From contig NZ_FOVR01000002.1 of NCBI RefSeq assembly GCF_900115225.1, positions 248,001-312,000 on the forward strand: DNA of 64,000 nucleotides. The letters run 5' to 3'. Within the stretch, counting starts at the first letter, position 1; every line of letters starts with the position of its first letter. The notes beneath the pieces were generated by a model, which searched no databases, was not told the origin of the DNA, and saw nothing but the letters and a program-made list of their open reading frames with translations. The DNA is from Cohaesibacter marisflavi (lineage in GTDB: Bacteria; Pseudomonadota; Alphaproteobacteria; Rhizobiales; Cohaesibacteraceae). Below are positions 26,143 through 35,029 of this stretch, piece by piece. A program made the translations under genes and the position numbers.

Positions 26143-29100
26143 TTATGAAGCTGTCGCGGTATCATCCTTCTTTTTGCCTTTGAACAGGTTGGCAATGCCA
26201 ACCACAAAGACGAAGAAGGCAGGCACGAACAAGAGGCCAAGGAATGTGGCCGTGATCATGCCGCCGAACACACCGGTGCCGATCGCATGCTGGGTTTCAG
26301 CACTGGCGCCACTGGAAAGCATCAGAGGCACTACACCAAGCGTGAAGGCAAGCGAGGTCATCAGGATCGGTCGCATACGCAGGCGGGCGGCCTCCGTCAC
26401 GGCATCCAACAGACTGTTCCCTTCGTCGTAAAGTGCGCGGGCGAACTCGACGATCAGAATGGCGTTCTTGGCTGAGAGCCCGATGATGGTGATCAGACCG
26501 ACTTTGAAGAACACGTCATTCTCAAGACCGCGCAGATACACCGACACGACGGCACCGATCACACCAAGCGGAATGACAAGCAACACCGAGAAGGGAATAG
26601 ACCAGCTTTCGTAAAGAGCCGCCAGCACGAGGAAGACAACGAGCATGGACAAGGCCAGCAGCATTGGCGTCTGCGCGTTGGTATTCTTCTCCTGCAGAGA
26701 CTGTCCGGTCCATTCGATGCCAAAGCCTTCAGGCAGCTGGCTGGCCAGACGTTCCATTTCCAGCATTGCCTCACCGGCAGAAACGCCTGGTGCGGCGCTG
26801 CCGCTGATACGCTCGGCAGGCAGGCCGTTGTAGCGAACAAGCTGCAACGGGCTCTGCTCCCAAACCGGCTTCACGACTTCTGAGAGTTCAACCATGGCTC
26901 CGGTGGAGCTTGGCAGGTTGAGCTTCAGCACGTCCTCGATCTGCATGCGGAATGGAGCATCAGCCTGTACGGTGACGCGGCGCAACTGGCCCTGATAACT
27001 ATAGTCGTTGACATAGTTGGAGCCCATGGCCGAAGACAGTGTCGACGCGATGGAAGCAAACGGCACGCCAAGAAATTCGGCTTTCTGCCTGTCAATTTCA
27101 AGCCGGATGCTGGCCCCCTGTGGCAAGCCGTCCGGACGGACACCTGTCAGCAGATCACTTTGCGCGGCCATGCCGAGCAACTGGTTTCGTGCGTTGACCA
27201 ATGCTTCGTTGCCAAGACCTGCACGATCCTGAAGACGCATGGCAAAGCCCGAAGAAGTGCCAAGCGATGGAATGGATGGCGGCAGGATACTGTAGATCTG
27301 CCCTTCCGGAGCTGCAAACATGGTGCGGTTGGCGACATTGGCCTCATCGGCCGCCGACGAGTCACGTTCTGCCCAGTCATCCAGCGTGGTAAAGGACAAT
27401 GCGGTGTTGGCACCCATGCCGCTGAAGCTGAAGCCCACGACGGCGAACACATCCTTGGTCGCTTCACGTGTATGAGCATGTTTCTCATACATGGCAACGA
27501 TTTCCTTGGTCCGCTCCTGGGTTGCCTCTGATGGCAAGCTGTAAAGGGTAATGAAAGACCCCTGGTCTTCCACCGGCAAGAACGAGGTTGGCAGTTTGAT
27601 GAAGCTGTAACCAAGCCCGGAGACAATGGCCAGATAGAGCACTGCCATGATCGCAATCTTGCGGGCAAACAACGCCACGATGCGGACATAGACATTGGTG
27701 ATGCCGTCCAGCCCGCGGTTGAACCAGCCAAAGAAACCGCCCTTTGATGCATGGTGATCCGGGTCGATCGGTTTGAGCAGGGTCGCACACAGCGCCGGCG
27801 TCATCGATAGGGCAAGGAAGGCGGAGAACAGGATCGACACAGCCATGGACATGGTGAACTGTCGATAGATCTCACCCACGGCGCCAGACGACATGCCCAT
27901 TGGGATGAACACTGCCGTCAGAACCAGCGTGATGCCGATAACGGCGCTGGTAATCTGCTTCATGGCCTTTCGGGTTGCCTCCTTTGGAGGCAGCCCTTCG
28001 GTCGCCATGATACGCTCCACATTCTCCACCACAACGATGGCGTCATCCACGATGATACCGATGGCGAGCACCATGCCGAACATGGTGAGCACGTTGATCG
28101 AGAAGCCCGAAGCATACATGACGACAAGTGTACCCGCCAATGCAATGGGGGCAACGATCGCCGGAATGAGCGTGTAGCGGATCTTCTGCAGGAACAGCAA
28201 CATCACCAGGAACACAAGGACCATGGCTTCGATCAGCGTATGGACCACCTTCTCGATGGAAATCGCAACGAATGGTGAGGTGTCATAGGGCACTGACCAT
28301 TCCATTCCGTCCGGCATTGCGGTGGCCAGATCGGCCATGCGGTCCTGCACTGCCTGAGACACGCGCATGGCGTTTGCCCCAGGAGCCAGCTGGATGGCCA
28401 TGGCCGCTGATGGCGAGCCATTGATCCGTGAGACAAAGGCATAGGTTTGTGCGCCGACTTCGACGCGCGCTACATCACCCAATGTCAACTTGGAACCATC
28501 CTGATTGGACTGCAGAACGATATTGTTGAATTCTTCCGGCGTACTAAGCTGTCCTTCCACTGTGAGCGGAACACCAATTCTCTGCCCTTCCACCGTTGGT
28601 TCTGCACCAACACGGCCCGGCGAGATCTGCACGTTCTGAGCCGCAATCGCGCTTGTCACGTCGGAAACAGACAGCGAGTAGGAGAGTAGCTTGTGTGGAT
28701 CAATCCACACACGCATTGCCTTTTTGGAAACAAAGGACTGCACGCGCCCGACGCCAGCCACACGGTTTAGGGGCTGAACGAGATTTCGCTCCATATAGTC
28801 GCCCAGATCGAGGGCGGTCAGGGTGCCGTCAGGAGAGGTCAACGCAACGACCATCAGGAAGCCTGAAGAGGAGGATTCAATGGTCAGACCGGTTCGCTGC
28901 ACCGCTTCGGGCAGGCGAGGCTCGATCGACTTGATCTTGTTCTGAACATCGACCTGCGCCAACTCGGGATCAGTGCCGGATTCAAAGGTTGCGGTAATGG
29001 TTGCCATGCCCGAAGAGTTGGCGGTAGATTCAAAATAAAGCAGATGCTTTACACCGGACAATTCGGGCTCGATGATGCTGACGACACTGTCGTTGACCAC

Positions 29101-29265
29101 TTCGGGAGACGCGCCGGGATAGGTCGCACGAATGGATACGCTGGGAGGCGCAATATCCGGATAACGCGTGACCGGCAGCAATGACAGGGTCAACAGCCCG
29201 CCAAGCACGATAAATATCGCTATGACCCATGCAAAGACGGGTCTATCGATGAAAAAACTAGGCAT
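26143..29265 (-). CDS. RND multidrug efflux inner-membrane pump (AcrB/MexB, HAE-1)
   Basis: A 1040-residue proton-driven drug exporter with the start typical of the family (MPSFFIDRPVFAWVIAIFIVLGGLLTL in parts). Twelve transmembrane helices flank two large periplasmic loops. The proton-relay Asp pair is in GIIVDDAIVVVENVER (near residue 405), and the conserved Lys region is in TIIGLSAKNAILIVEFA (near 940). It forms a trimer and works with the fusion protein encoded 12 bp upstream. No outer-membrane channel gene follows, so a TolC encoded elsewhere must be used. RBS GGGAA. It is presumably repressed by the divergent TetR protein. Confidence 0.93.
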   Translation of the reverse strand: MPSFFIDRPVFAWVIAIFIVLGGLLTLSLLPVTRYPDIAPPSVSIRATYPGASPEVVNDSVVSIIEPELSGVKHLLYFESTANSSGMATITATFESGTDPELAQVDVQNKIKSIEPRLPEAVQRTGLTIESSSSGFLMVVALTSPDGTLTALDLGDYMERNLVQPLNRVAGVGRVQSFVSKKAMRVWIDPHKLLSYSLSVSDVTSAIAAQNVQISPGRVGAEPTVEGQRIGVPLTVEGQLSTPEEFNNIVLQSNQDGSKLTLGDVARVEVGAQTYAFVSRINGSPSAAMAIQLAPGANAMRVSQAVQDRMADLATAMPDGMEWSVPYDTSPFVAISIEKVVHTLIEAMVLVFLVMLLFLQKIRYTLIPAIVAPIALAGTLVVMYASGFSINVLTMFGMVLAIGIIVDDAIVVVENVERIMATEGLPPKEATRKAMKQITSAVIGITLVLTAVFIPMGMSSGAVGEIYRQFTMSMAVSILFSAFLALSMTPALCATLLKPIDPDHHASKGGFFGWFNRGLDGITNVYVRIVALFARKIAIMAVLYLAIVSGLGYSFIKLPTSFLPVEDQGSFITLYSLPSEATQERTKEIVAMYEKHAHTREATKDVFAVVGFSFSGMGANTALSFTTLDDWAERDSSAADEANVANRTMFAAPEGQIYSILPPSIPSLGTSSGFAMRLQDRAGLGNEALVNARNQLLGMAAQSDLLTGVRPDGLPQGASIRLEIDRQKAEFLGVPFASIASTLSSAMGSNYVNDYSYQGQLRRVTVQADAPFRMQIEDVLKLNLPSSTGAMVELSEVVKPVWEQSPLQLVRYNGLPAERISGSAAPGVSAGEAMLEMERLASQLPEGFGIEWTGQSLQEKNTNAQTPMLLALSMLVVFLVLAALYESWSIPFSVLLVIPLGVIGAVVSVYLRGLENDVFFKVGLITIIGLSAKNAILIVEFARALYDEGNSLLDAVTEAARLRMRPILMTSLAFTLGVVPLMLSSGASAETQHAIGTGVFGGMITATFLGLLFVPAFFVFVVGIANLFKGKKKDDTATAS

Positions 29266-29277
29266 CAGAAATTCCCG

Positions 29278-30414
29278 TTACTGTTTGGGCTGTTCTGCGG
29301 GGGTCGCATTCACTTGTGCGCCGTCCTGAGTAACCCGTGTCTGGCCGCGAATGATGACAGTCTCATTCGGTTCAAGACCTTCGGTGACGATGTAGCTTCT
29401 CTTGACCAGCTCGCCCAGAACCACATTCTTGAAATGCGCCTTGCCTTCGTCGTCAACCACAACGACGCGCGCATCTCCTGTCACTCCGCGAATAATGGCC
29501 TGCTGAGGAAGCAGCAAGGCATTCTCTACGATCTGACGGGGTACCAGAGCACGAACGAACATGCCGGGCAGCAGATCCTGATTGGGATTTTCCACCAGCA
29601 CGCGCATGGTCACATCGCCAGTGGCTTCATCCACCGTGACGTCGGTAAAGATTGGCTGGCCTTTTTGCTCATAGGCCGTGCCGTCGACACCCAGAATTTC
29701 GATGGAGGAGGAATCCGGCGCCAGATTGGCCATCTTCTGCATCTTGAGCAGATCAAGGGCCGACCTGCGCAAGTCGACATACACCTTGTCAACCTGCTGC
29801 ACCGTCGCCAGTGCCTGAGACTGGTTGGCCGAGACAAGAGCGCCTTCGCTCACCAGAGCCGCTCCGATGCGGCCATTGATAGGGGAGCGAACCGTGGTGT
29901 GATCAAGGTTGATCTGCTGGGCTTTCAAGGTGGCCTTGGCAGCTGCTACGCTCGCCTCGGCGCTTTTGGCTTCGGCCTGTGCGCTATCATAGGTCTGCTG
30001 ACTGGCAGATTTTTTCTCGAACAGCTGTCTGGCACGATCCAGCTGGATATTGGCCAAATCGAGAGACGCTTCAGCGCTGGTCAATGCGGCGCGGGCATTG
30101 TCGACCTGCGCTTCATAGGTTTCCGAAGCGATCTTGAAAAGAGGTTGGTTTTCCTTGACGTCGGCCCCCTGTTCAAACAGGCGCTCTTCGAGAATGCCAC
30201 CAACCTGCGGGCGAATAGCCGCCGTGCGAAAGGCCGAGACGCGCCCGGGCAATTCTTCGCTGATGGTTACCGTCTCGGGCTTGATCTGCATGGTGGTGAC
30301 CATCGCAGGCGGGCGTCCCGCGCCCTGAGCCGAGCTGGAGGTTGGTGCAAAGGCGAGACCAATCGCAAGGCCCATCGCAACGGTTAGAATATGTTTTCTG
30401 GAAGAATGGGTCAT
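29278..30414 (-). CDS. RND periplasmic membrane-fusion protein (AcrA/MexA)
   Basis: A 378-residue adaptor. It has an export signal at residues 1-30 (LTVAMGLAIGLAFAPTSSSAQG; no clear lipobox cysteine), a split lipoyl domain (VGGILEERLFEQGADVKENQPLF near 70, LDHTTVRSPINGRIG near 170), an alpha-helical hairpin between (Ala/Gln-rich, about 95-160), and a beta-barrel domain. It links the AcrB-like pump to an outer-membrane channel. ATG 30414 with GGAAGG is chosen over the 44-codon upstream extension, which has no family similarity. It is the first gene of the efflux operon. Confidence 0.91.
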   Translation of the reverse strand: MTHSSRKHILTVAMGLAIGLAFAPTSSSAQGAGRPPAMVTTMQIKPETVTISEELPGRVSAFRTAAIRPQVGGILEERLFEQGADVKENQPLFKIASETYEAQVDNARAALTSAEASLDLANIQLDRARQLFEKKSASQQTYDSAQAEAKSAEASVAAAKATLKAQQINLDHTTVRSPINGRIGAALVSEGALVSANQSQALATVQQVDKVYVDLRRSALDLLKMQKMANLAPDSSSIEILGVDGTAYEQKGQPIFTDVTVDEATGDVTMRVLVENPNQDLLPGMFVRALVPRQIVENALLLPQQAIIRGVTGDARVVVVDDEGKAHFKNVVLGELVKRSYIVTEGLEPNETVIIRGQTRVTQDGAQVNATPAEQPKQ

Positions 30415-30515
30415 ATTGCCTTCCACTACTTTCAAAAAAGAGATCATCATCTTGCAAGAAATGCTCCTGCAAGACAAAAGACTGTTGGTGACACACGTAA
30501 AGTGGTCATAAGAGG

Positions 30516-30566
30516 TGGACAGTTTAGCACTTGTACATATGTCCAAATTGCACTGATGTCCAGTTT
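30516..30566. promoter_or_regulatory. Candidate TetR operator array upstream of the RND operon
   Basis: ATGTCCAAATTG (30539) and ATGTCCAGTTTG (30556) are direct repeats 17 bp apart. An inverted half-site TGGACA lies at 30516-30521. The cluster lies between the divergent efflux and tetR-like genes, where the repressor should bind. Confidence 0.5.
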
Positions 30567-30652
30567 GATTTTATTTTTAAGGCGATTTATTTAACAAATG
30601 CCTTGATTCTCAAATGTGACAGGATCAGGCACGTGTCGCTTTGGAAAATAAA

Positions 30653-31246
30653 ATGTCATATCTACCTAAAGAGCAAAGGCGCTCCGAGATTATCGAAGCG
30701 GCCATTGATGTTATTCAGCATCAGGGGCTGGCTGCTGCAACCGTGAGGAATGTCGCGAAAGCCACAGCTTCTTCGCCCGGCCAAATTCATCACCATTTTG
30801 ACTCTGCCGATGCATTGCGTGCAGAAGCGCTGCTGTGCCTGTGGCAACGTATGAAGATCGAGTTTCTTAGTCAAATCAAAACTACGTCACCGCTCGAAAC
30901 GCTGATCGCCAATCTTGGCGGCTGCGCCCAGAAAGAAGTCAAGGAAACCTTTGCTCAGCTTTACAAGGACTTGCTGGAAGCTTCGCGTATGAGTGAGACC
31001 ATGCATGCTGTTCTCATGCAGATCATGAATAATAGTAAGGTTAAATATAGCGAGTTGCTCAAAGCCGCCCAGGAAGAAGGCGAGCTTCACCAAGACGCCG
31101 ATATCGAAAAGCTTGCACTGTCCATCCTGGCTCTCGCTTTCGGTTTTGGCTTCATGAAAGACATCGCCTTCACGAACTACGAGGTACATGACGTCGTGCG
31201 CTTCCAGATTGATCTGGTCAACCGGGCCTGTGGTGGCAGCGCCTGA
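30653..31246 (+). CDS. TetR-family regulator of the RND pump
   Basis: A 197-residue regulator. The N-terminal helix-turn-helix spans about residues 8-52 (IIEAAIDVIQHQGLAAATVRN, then SPGQIHHHFDSADALRAEAL). The C-terminal ligand domain is helical and ends with a BetI-like LVNRACGG tail. It lies divergently from the acrA-like gene, the standard layout for local repressors of drug pumps (AcrR type). ATG 30653 has TTTGGA eight bases upstream; TTG 30641 is an alternative. The ligand is unknown, presumably a pump substrate. Confidence 0.87.
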   Translation: MSYLPKEQRRSEIIEAAIDVIQHQGLAAATVRNVAKATASSPGQIHHHFDSADALRAEALLCLWQRMKIEFLSQIKTTSPLETLIANLGGCAQKEVKETFAQLYKDLLEASRMSETMHAVLMQIMNNSKVKYSELLKAAQEEGELHQDADIEKLALSILALAFGFGFMKDIAFTNYEVHDVVRFQIDLVNRACGGSA

Positions 31247-31260
31247 TCTGACGGCCCCGA

Positions 31261-31428
31261 GTGGCCCTTTGGGCTGCGATAATATGCCAGCCTGAAAAGG
31301 GTTTCCCGCACCTGGCTCAGGCTGGACAAGCCTTGCAACGGGCGTTAAATCAGAGCCCGTCACCGCAAAAAAAGTGAAAAGACAATAAGGGTTGCCGTAC
31401 CTCTTTCCGTCCTTATCGCCCGGCAACC
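31261..31428 (+). ncRNA. Structured 5' leader of the histidine phosphatase gene (riboswitch-like, unassigned)
   Basis: Three consecutive dyads: CCAGCCTGA / TCAGGCTGG (31287-31325) enclosing GGG-TTT-CCC; ACGGGC / GCCCGT (31338-31360); and GGTTGCCG / CGGCAACC (31390-31428). The last competes with ATAAGG (31385-31390) / CCTTAT (31411-31416), a possible switch. The fragments TGAAAAGGG and GCAACGGG recall the cobalamin riboswitch core, but no B12 box is seen. The following gene has no clear Shine-Dalgarno sequence. Class and function are not established. Confidence 0.4.
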
Positions 31429-31453
31429 AAGAGCCAACCGAAAGCGATTTCCC

Positions 31454-32020
31454 ATGACACTCCCCTCTTTGCCCCAACGTACCTTCTGCATGATCCGCCA
31501 TGGCCAGACGACGGCCAACCGGGATGCCATCGTCGCCGGTGCGACCGATGTGCCCCTGTCTGATCTTGGCCGGGAACAGGCCAGCAAGCTTTCCAGCCTC
31601 CACTGGCTGCAAGAAACCAGCCTGTTTGTTAGCCCCAAGACTAGAGCAATGGATACCTGCCAGCTGGCCTTTCCGGATCGCACTTTCGAGATCCATGAGG
31701 ATCTGCGCGAGAGAGATTGGGGTGAGTTTGAGGGCAAACTGGTAAGCGACCTGCCCTCGCGCCATGCCGAGCCCAAGGGGGGCGATACATGGGATGAGCT
31801 GCTCGCGCGCGTGCTCAAGGCGATTTCGGAATGCTGTGCCAAGGCTGAAGACAGCTTGCCGGTCTTCGTGTGCCATGCTGGGGTCATCCGCGCAGCAATG
31901 GTTCTGGCAAGCATTGGCAATGATGTTCCCACGGCCCCTAATGCGAAGCCACTTTTTTTCCGCTGGACCGGTGAGGGGCATGAAATGACGGATCAGCTTG
32001 CAGGTGTTCTTCAGCTCTGA
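31454..32020 (+). CDS. Histidine phosphatase (phosphoglycerate-mutase-like / CobC-like)
   Basis: A 188-residue branch-1 histidine phosphatase. The catalytic RHG motif (MIRHGQTTANRD) is at about residue 15, followed by the conserved TRAMDTC at 63, the acid residue in LRERDWGEFEGK at 85, and the second histidine in VFVCHAGVIRA at 138. Possible substrates are alpha-ribazole phosphate (CobC), phosphoglycerate or other phosphate monoesters. A cobalamin role would fit the structured leader upstream but is unproven, as no cobalamin genes are adjacent. It ends at a bidirectional terminator facing uxuB. Confidence 0.84.
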   Translation: MTLPSLPQRTFCMIRHGQTTANRDAIVAGATDVPLSDLGREQASKLSSLHWLQETSLFVSPKTRAMDTCQLAFPDRTFEIHEDLRERDWGEFEGKLVSDLPSRHAEPKGGDTWDELLARVLKAISECCAKAEDSLPVFVCHAGVIRAAMVLASIGNDVPTAPNAKPLFFRWTGEGHEMTDQLAGVLQL

Positions 32021-32060
32021 CTTGTCTTCTGTTGGAGAGGTCTCTGCTCTCTGCAAAGAA

Positions 32061-32088
32061 AATGGCCCGTCAAAGCAACGGGCCATTA
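32061..32088. terminator. Bidirectional terminator
   Basis: AATGGCCCGT / ACGGGCCATT lies between the convergent histidine phosphatase and uxuB genes, with ATTATTG on one side and TTTTC on the other. Confidence 0.8.
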
Positions 32089-32137
32089 TTGTATGGAGTG
32101 ATGTTGATCGCCTTCAGTCAGTCATTCTGGCCAGCGG

Positions 32138-33598
32138 TCAGGCGAGCGCAGAAACCGCGTCTTTGACGCCTTTCTCCTTGATAGCTCTATAGGCCTCTTC
32201 CAGTGAAATCTTGAGCGCGGCGCTCAGCGCCAGCTCTGCAGGGAAGACGCCTGATTGCTGCATGAGGTTGGAAACGATGATTTCTATGCTGTCCCCTTGT
32301 GCCAGCTCTTTGAGCTTTTCGGAGAGCGGATCGCGCACATCAATCGGCTGTCCTTCCAGATCCACCCCGCTCACATAGATCATCCAGCCAGCCACCAGTA
32401 GGGCAAGCCGAGGGTAGGGCGTGCCAGCCTTGAGGTGATGGGCAATGGATTCCAGCGCGCGTTGGGGGAGCTTCTGGCTGCCATCCATGGCGATTTGCCA
32501 TGTGCGGTGACGAATATTCGGATTGCAATAGCGCCCGATCAAGGCATCAGCATAGGCACCAAGGTCGACCCCTTGCGGCGCTTCCAGCGTCGGGGCCTGC
32601 TCCTTGATCATCAAGGCATGGGCCGCCGCCTTGTAGGCTTCATCGCCCATGGTATCGGCGATGGTCTCATACCCGCCCAGATAGCCAAGATAGGCAAGGA
32701 AAGAGTGGGAGCCGTTCAGCATCCGCAGTTTCATATTTTCATAAGGCAACACATTGCGGGTGAAGGTGGCTCCGGCCTGATCCCAGTCTGGACGCCCCGA
32801 GACGAAGTCATCCTCGATCACCCACTGACGGAAGGGCTCGCACAGGATACCGGCCGGATCAGTATAGCCGATGTAATCGGCCAGGATCTGATGGCTTTCT
32901 TCGGTCATGGCCGGCACGATGCGGTCGACCATGGTGGAGGGGAAGCGCGCTTCGGTTTCGATCCATGCTGCCAGATCTGCATCCACCGCGCGGGCAAAGT
33001 CCAGCACGGCGCGTTTGGTCATATGACCGTTGGAAGGTAGGTTGTCGCATGAGAGAATGGTGAAAGGCGGCTTGCCCGCCTCGCGACGCTTGGCAAGACC
33101 GGCAACCAGCGTGCCGACCACCGTCTTGGGTGCATGGGGGCTTTCCAGATCGGCCTTCACCATCGGATTGTCAAAATCCAGCCCGCCATTGGCCGTCAAC
33201 GTGTAGCCTTTTTCCGTTACGGTGATGGAAACCAGTTCGATGCCGTCCTCGGAAATCGCGTCAACAATGCCTTCCGGCCCCACCTGCGCCATGTGGCGAT
33301 GGTCAATCACGGAGCCAACGATGCGGGCGTCCTGCTCTTCGGCGCCATTTTCAACCACGGTGTAGAGATAGCCGCGCTCGGCCAGACCATCAAGCAGGTC
33401 TGTCGGTCCCATAAGTTCGATTTCGCGATAGGCCCAATCCGTTCCGCCTGCGCCGATCAATTGATCGGTATAGACGGCCTGATGGGCCCGGTGAAACGCG
33501 CCAAAGCCAATATGGCACATGCGTACCTTGAGGGCATCGCGATCATAAGCGGGGCGCCTTACGGTTTCTTTTGCTGCGTCGAAAATGTCGGAAGTCAT
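32138..33598 (-). CDS. uxuB: D-mannonate oxidoreductase / fructuronate reductase (UxuB)
   Basis: A 486-residue member of the long-chain mannitol dehydrogenase family. Landmarks: the NAD-binding start VRMCHIGFGAFHRAHQAVYTDQL (split near residue 25), DNLPSNGHMTKRAVLDFA near 200, FPSTMVDRIVPAM near 230, and the catalytic Lys segment MKLRMLNGSHSFLAYLGYL near 290. Members include mannitol 2-dehydrogenase, tagaturonate reductase and UxuB; the mannonate dehydratase gene at 37676 makes UxuB (D-fructuronate to D-mannonate) the best call. ATG 33598 drops a 14-codon extension. It is the last gene after the TRAP genes on the minus strand, separated from dctM by a perfect nine-base-pair hairpin. Confidence 0.87.
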   Translation of the reverse strand: MTSDIFDAAKETVRRPAYDRDALKVRMCHIGFGAFHRAHQAVYTDQLIGAGGTDWAYREIELMGPTDLLDGLAERGYLYTVVENGAEEQDARIVGSVIDHRHMAQVGPEGIVDAISEDGIELVSITVTEKGYTLTANGGLDFDNPMVKADLESPHAPKTVVGTLVAGLAKRREAGKPPFTILSCDNLPSNGHMTKRAVLDFARAVDADLAAWIETEARFPSTMVDRIVPAMTEESHQILADYIGYTDPAGILCEPFRQWVIEDDFVSGRPDWDQAGATFTRNVLPYENMKLRMLNGSHSFLAYLGYLGGYETIADTMGDEAYKAAAHALMIKEQAPTLEAPQGVDLGAYADALIGRYCNPNIRHRTWQIAMDGSQKLPQRALESIAHHLKAGTPYPRLALLVAGWMIYVSGVDLEGQPIDVRDPLSEKLKELAQGDSIEIIVSNLMQQSGVFPAELALSAALKISLEEAYRAIKEKGVKDAVSALA

Positions 33599-33676
33599 AT
33601 CAAAAACTCTTGCGTTGAGTGGCCCGGAGTAGAATGACACGGGTCAGCATAAGTGGAATTATACGGGCAAAGAGGC

Positions 33677-33707
33677 GAGAGCCGCTGGCAATGGCGCGGC
33701 GGCTCTC
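33677..33707 (-). terminator. Hairpin between dctM and uxuB (attenuator-like)
   Basis: Perfect nine-base arms GAGAGCCGC and GCGGCTCTC lie in the 147-bp gap between the transporter genes and uxuB. The T-run is weak, so partial termination or RNA processing is more likely than full termination. Confidence 0.45.
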
Positions 33708-33745
33708 TGGCTTCTCTTTGCAGGAGCGGAAAAAGGCAATATCCG

Positions 33746-35026
33746 CTAACCAAATGCCCAGTTGGGCAAGAAGAGCACCAGCTCTGGTACAAACAGGAGT
33801 AACAGAACAAGGCACAGGATGGCCAGCATGAAAGGCAGACTTTCTTTCACATACTCCTCGATTGGCGTGTCCAGAAGGCTACAGACGGTGAACATGGCCA
33901 CTCCGACCGGCGGCGTCATGGAACCGAAGGTCACGATCGTCATCATTAGGATGCCGAAATGCACAGGGTCTACCCCGGCGCTCTTGATGACCGGCACAAA
34001 GATCGGCGTGAGCAGCAACACCAGAATGGTGCTCTCGAAGAATAGCCCCGAGATCAGAAGAAAGATCAGGATAACCCCGACGATCAAATGCGGCTCACTG
34101 AGAGAATTGAGCAGGAAGCCCGCCACGCTCTGGGGCACCTGCATAAAGATGATGGCAAAACCGATCATGCCACTCATCAGGATGATCAGCATGATCATGC
34201 CGATATCGGAAAGCGCATGGCCGAAAGCGCGCTTGATGGAATCGAATGTCATCACCCGATGGGCAAAGCTGCCGATCAGAATGGCATAGACCACGGCGAA
34301 AGCACCCACTTCCGATGGGGTGAAGATTCCGCCGCGGATGGAGATGATCAGCAACACAGGGAACAGTAGAGCCCATTTGGCGTCCCATGCCGCCCGGCCC
34401 ACTTCGCCAAGGGTCGGCTTCTCGGCCGCTTCAATCACATAATTGCGCCGCTTGGCGATGACGAAGGCGGCAACCATCAGGAACAGCATCATCAAAAGGC
34501 CCGGAACCACCCCGGCCAGAAACAACCGGCCAATGGAAACCTGCCCCACATAGCCATAGAGAATGAGCCCAATGGAGGGCGGGATGGTTGCCGTGATCAG
34601 AGAGGAAAGCGCGATGACTGACGCCGTGTAGCCCTTGGAATAGCGATTGGCCAGCATCTGCGGTCCAAGCACCCGCGCTTCCATGGCTGCATCTGCCACA
34701 GCCGAGCCGGAAACGCCCCCCATCAGTGTCGACAGGAAGATGGACACAAGAGCCAAGCCTCCGGACATCCAGCCGAGCGTTGCCTTGGAGAAGCGGAACA
34801 GGCGATCGGTTATGTCGCTTTCATTCATCAGGTGTCCGGCCAGCACGAAGAAGGGAACGGCCAGAAGCGGAAAGCTCTGAGACACCGTGGCAATCTTTTG
34901 CACGCCGATGGAGACCGGCATGATGTCTGAAGTGAGGAAGAAGACGAAGCCCGAGATCCCGATGGCAAAGGCCACCGGAGCGCCCAGAATCATGAGAATT
35001 GCAAAGATAAGTGCGATCAGTCCCAT
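33746..35026 (-). CDS. dctM: TRAP transporter large permease (DctM), hexuronate cluster
   Basis: A 426-residue, twelve-helix permease. Family motifs are seen at FPLLAVPFFVLAGHLMNESD (near 52), GGVSGSAVADAAMEARVLGPQM (split, near 112), LITATIPPSIGLILYGYVG (near 143) and FGSMTPPVGVAMFTVCSL near the C-terminus. With the small permease and binding protein encoded upstream it forms a complete Na+-coupled uptake system. Inference: the cargo is a hexuronate or hexonate such as glucuronate, galacturonate or mannonate, because uxuA, uxuB and a GntR regulator gene surround it. Confidence 0.92.
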   Translation of the reverse strand: MGLIALIFAILMILGAPVAFAIGISGFVFFLTSDIMPVSIGVQKIATVSQSFPLLAVPFFVLAGHLMNESDITDRLFRFSKATLGWMSGGLALVSIFLSTLMGGVSGSAVADAAMEARVLGPQMLANRYSKGYTASVIALSSLITATIPPSIGLILYGYVGQVSIGRLFLAGVVPGLLMMLFLMVAAFVIAKRRNYVIEAAEKPTLGEVGRAAWDAKWALLFPVLLIISIRGGIFTPSEVGAFAVVYAILIGSFAHRVMTFDSIKRAFGHALSDIGMIMLIILMSGMIGFAIIFMQVPQSVAGFLLNSLSEPHLIVGVILIFLLISGLFFESTILVLLLTPIFVPVIKSAGVDPVHFGILMMTIVTFGSMTPPVGVAMFTVCSLLDTPIEEYVKESLPFMLAILCLVLLLLFVPELVLFLPNWAFG

Positions 35027-35029
35027 GGG

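Noticed and set aside
31261-31360. Calling the leader a cobalamin riboswitch outright
   Set aside because: Only short core fragments match; the B12 box and the complete junction elements are not visible, so it is reported as unassigned.
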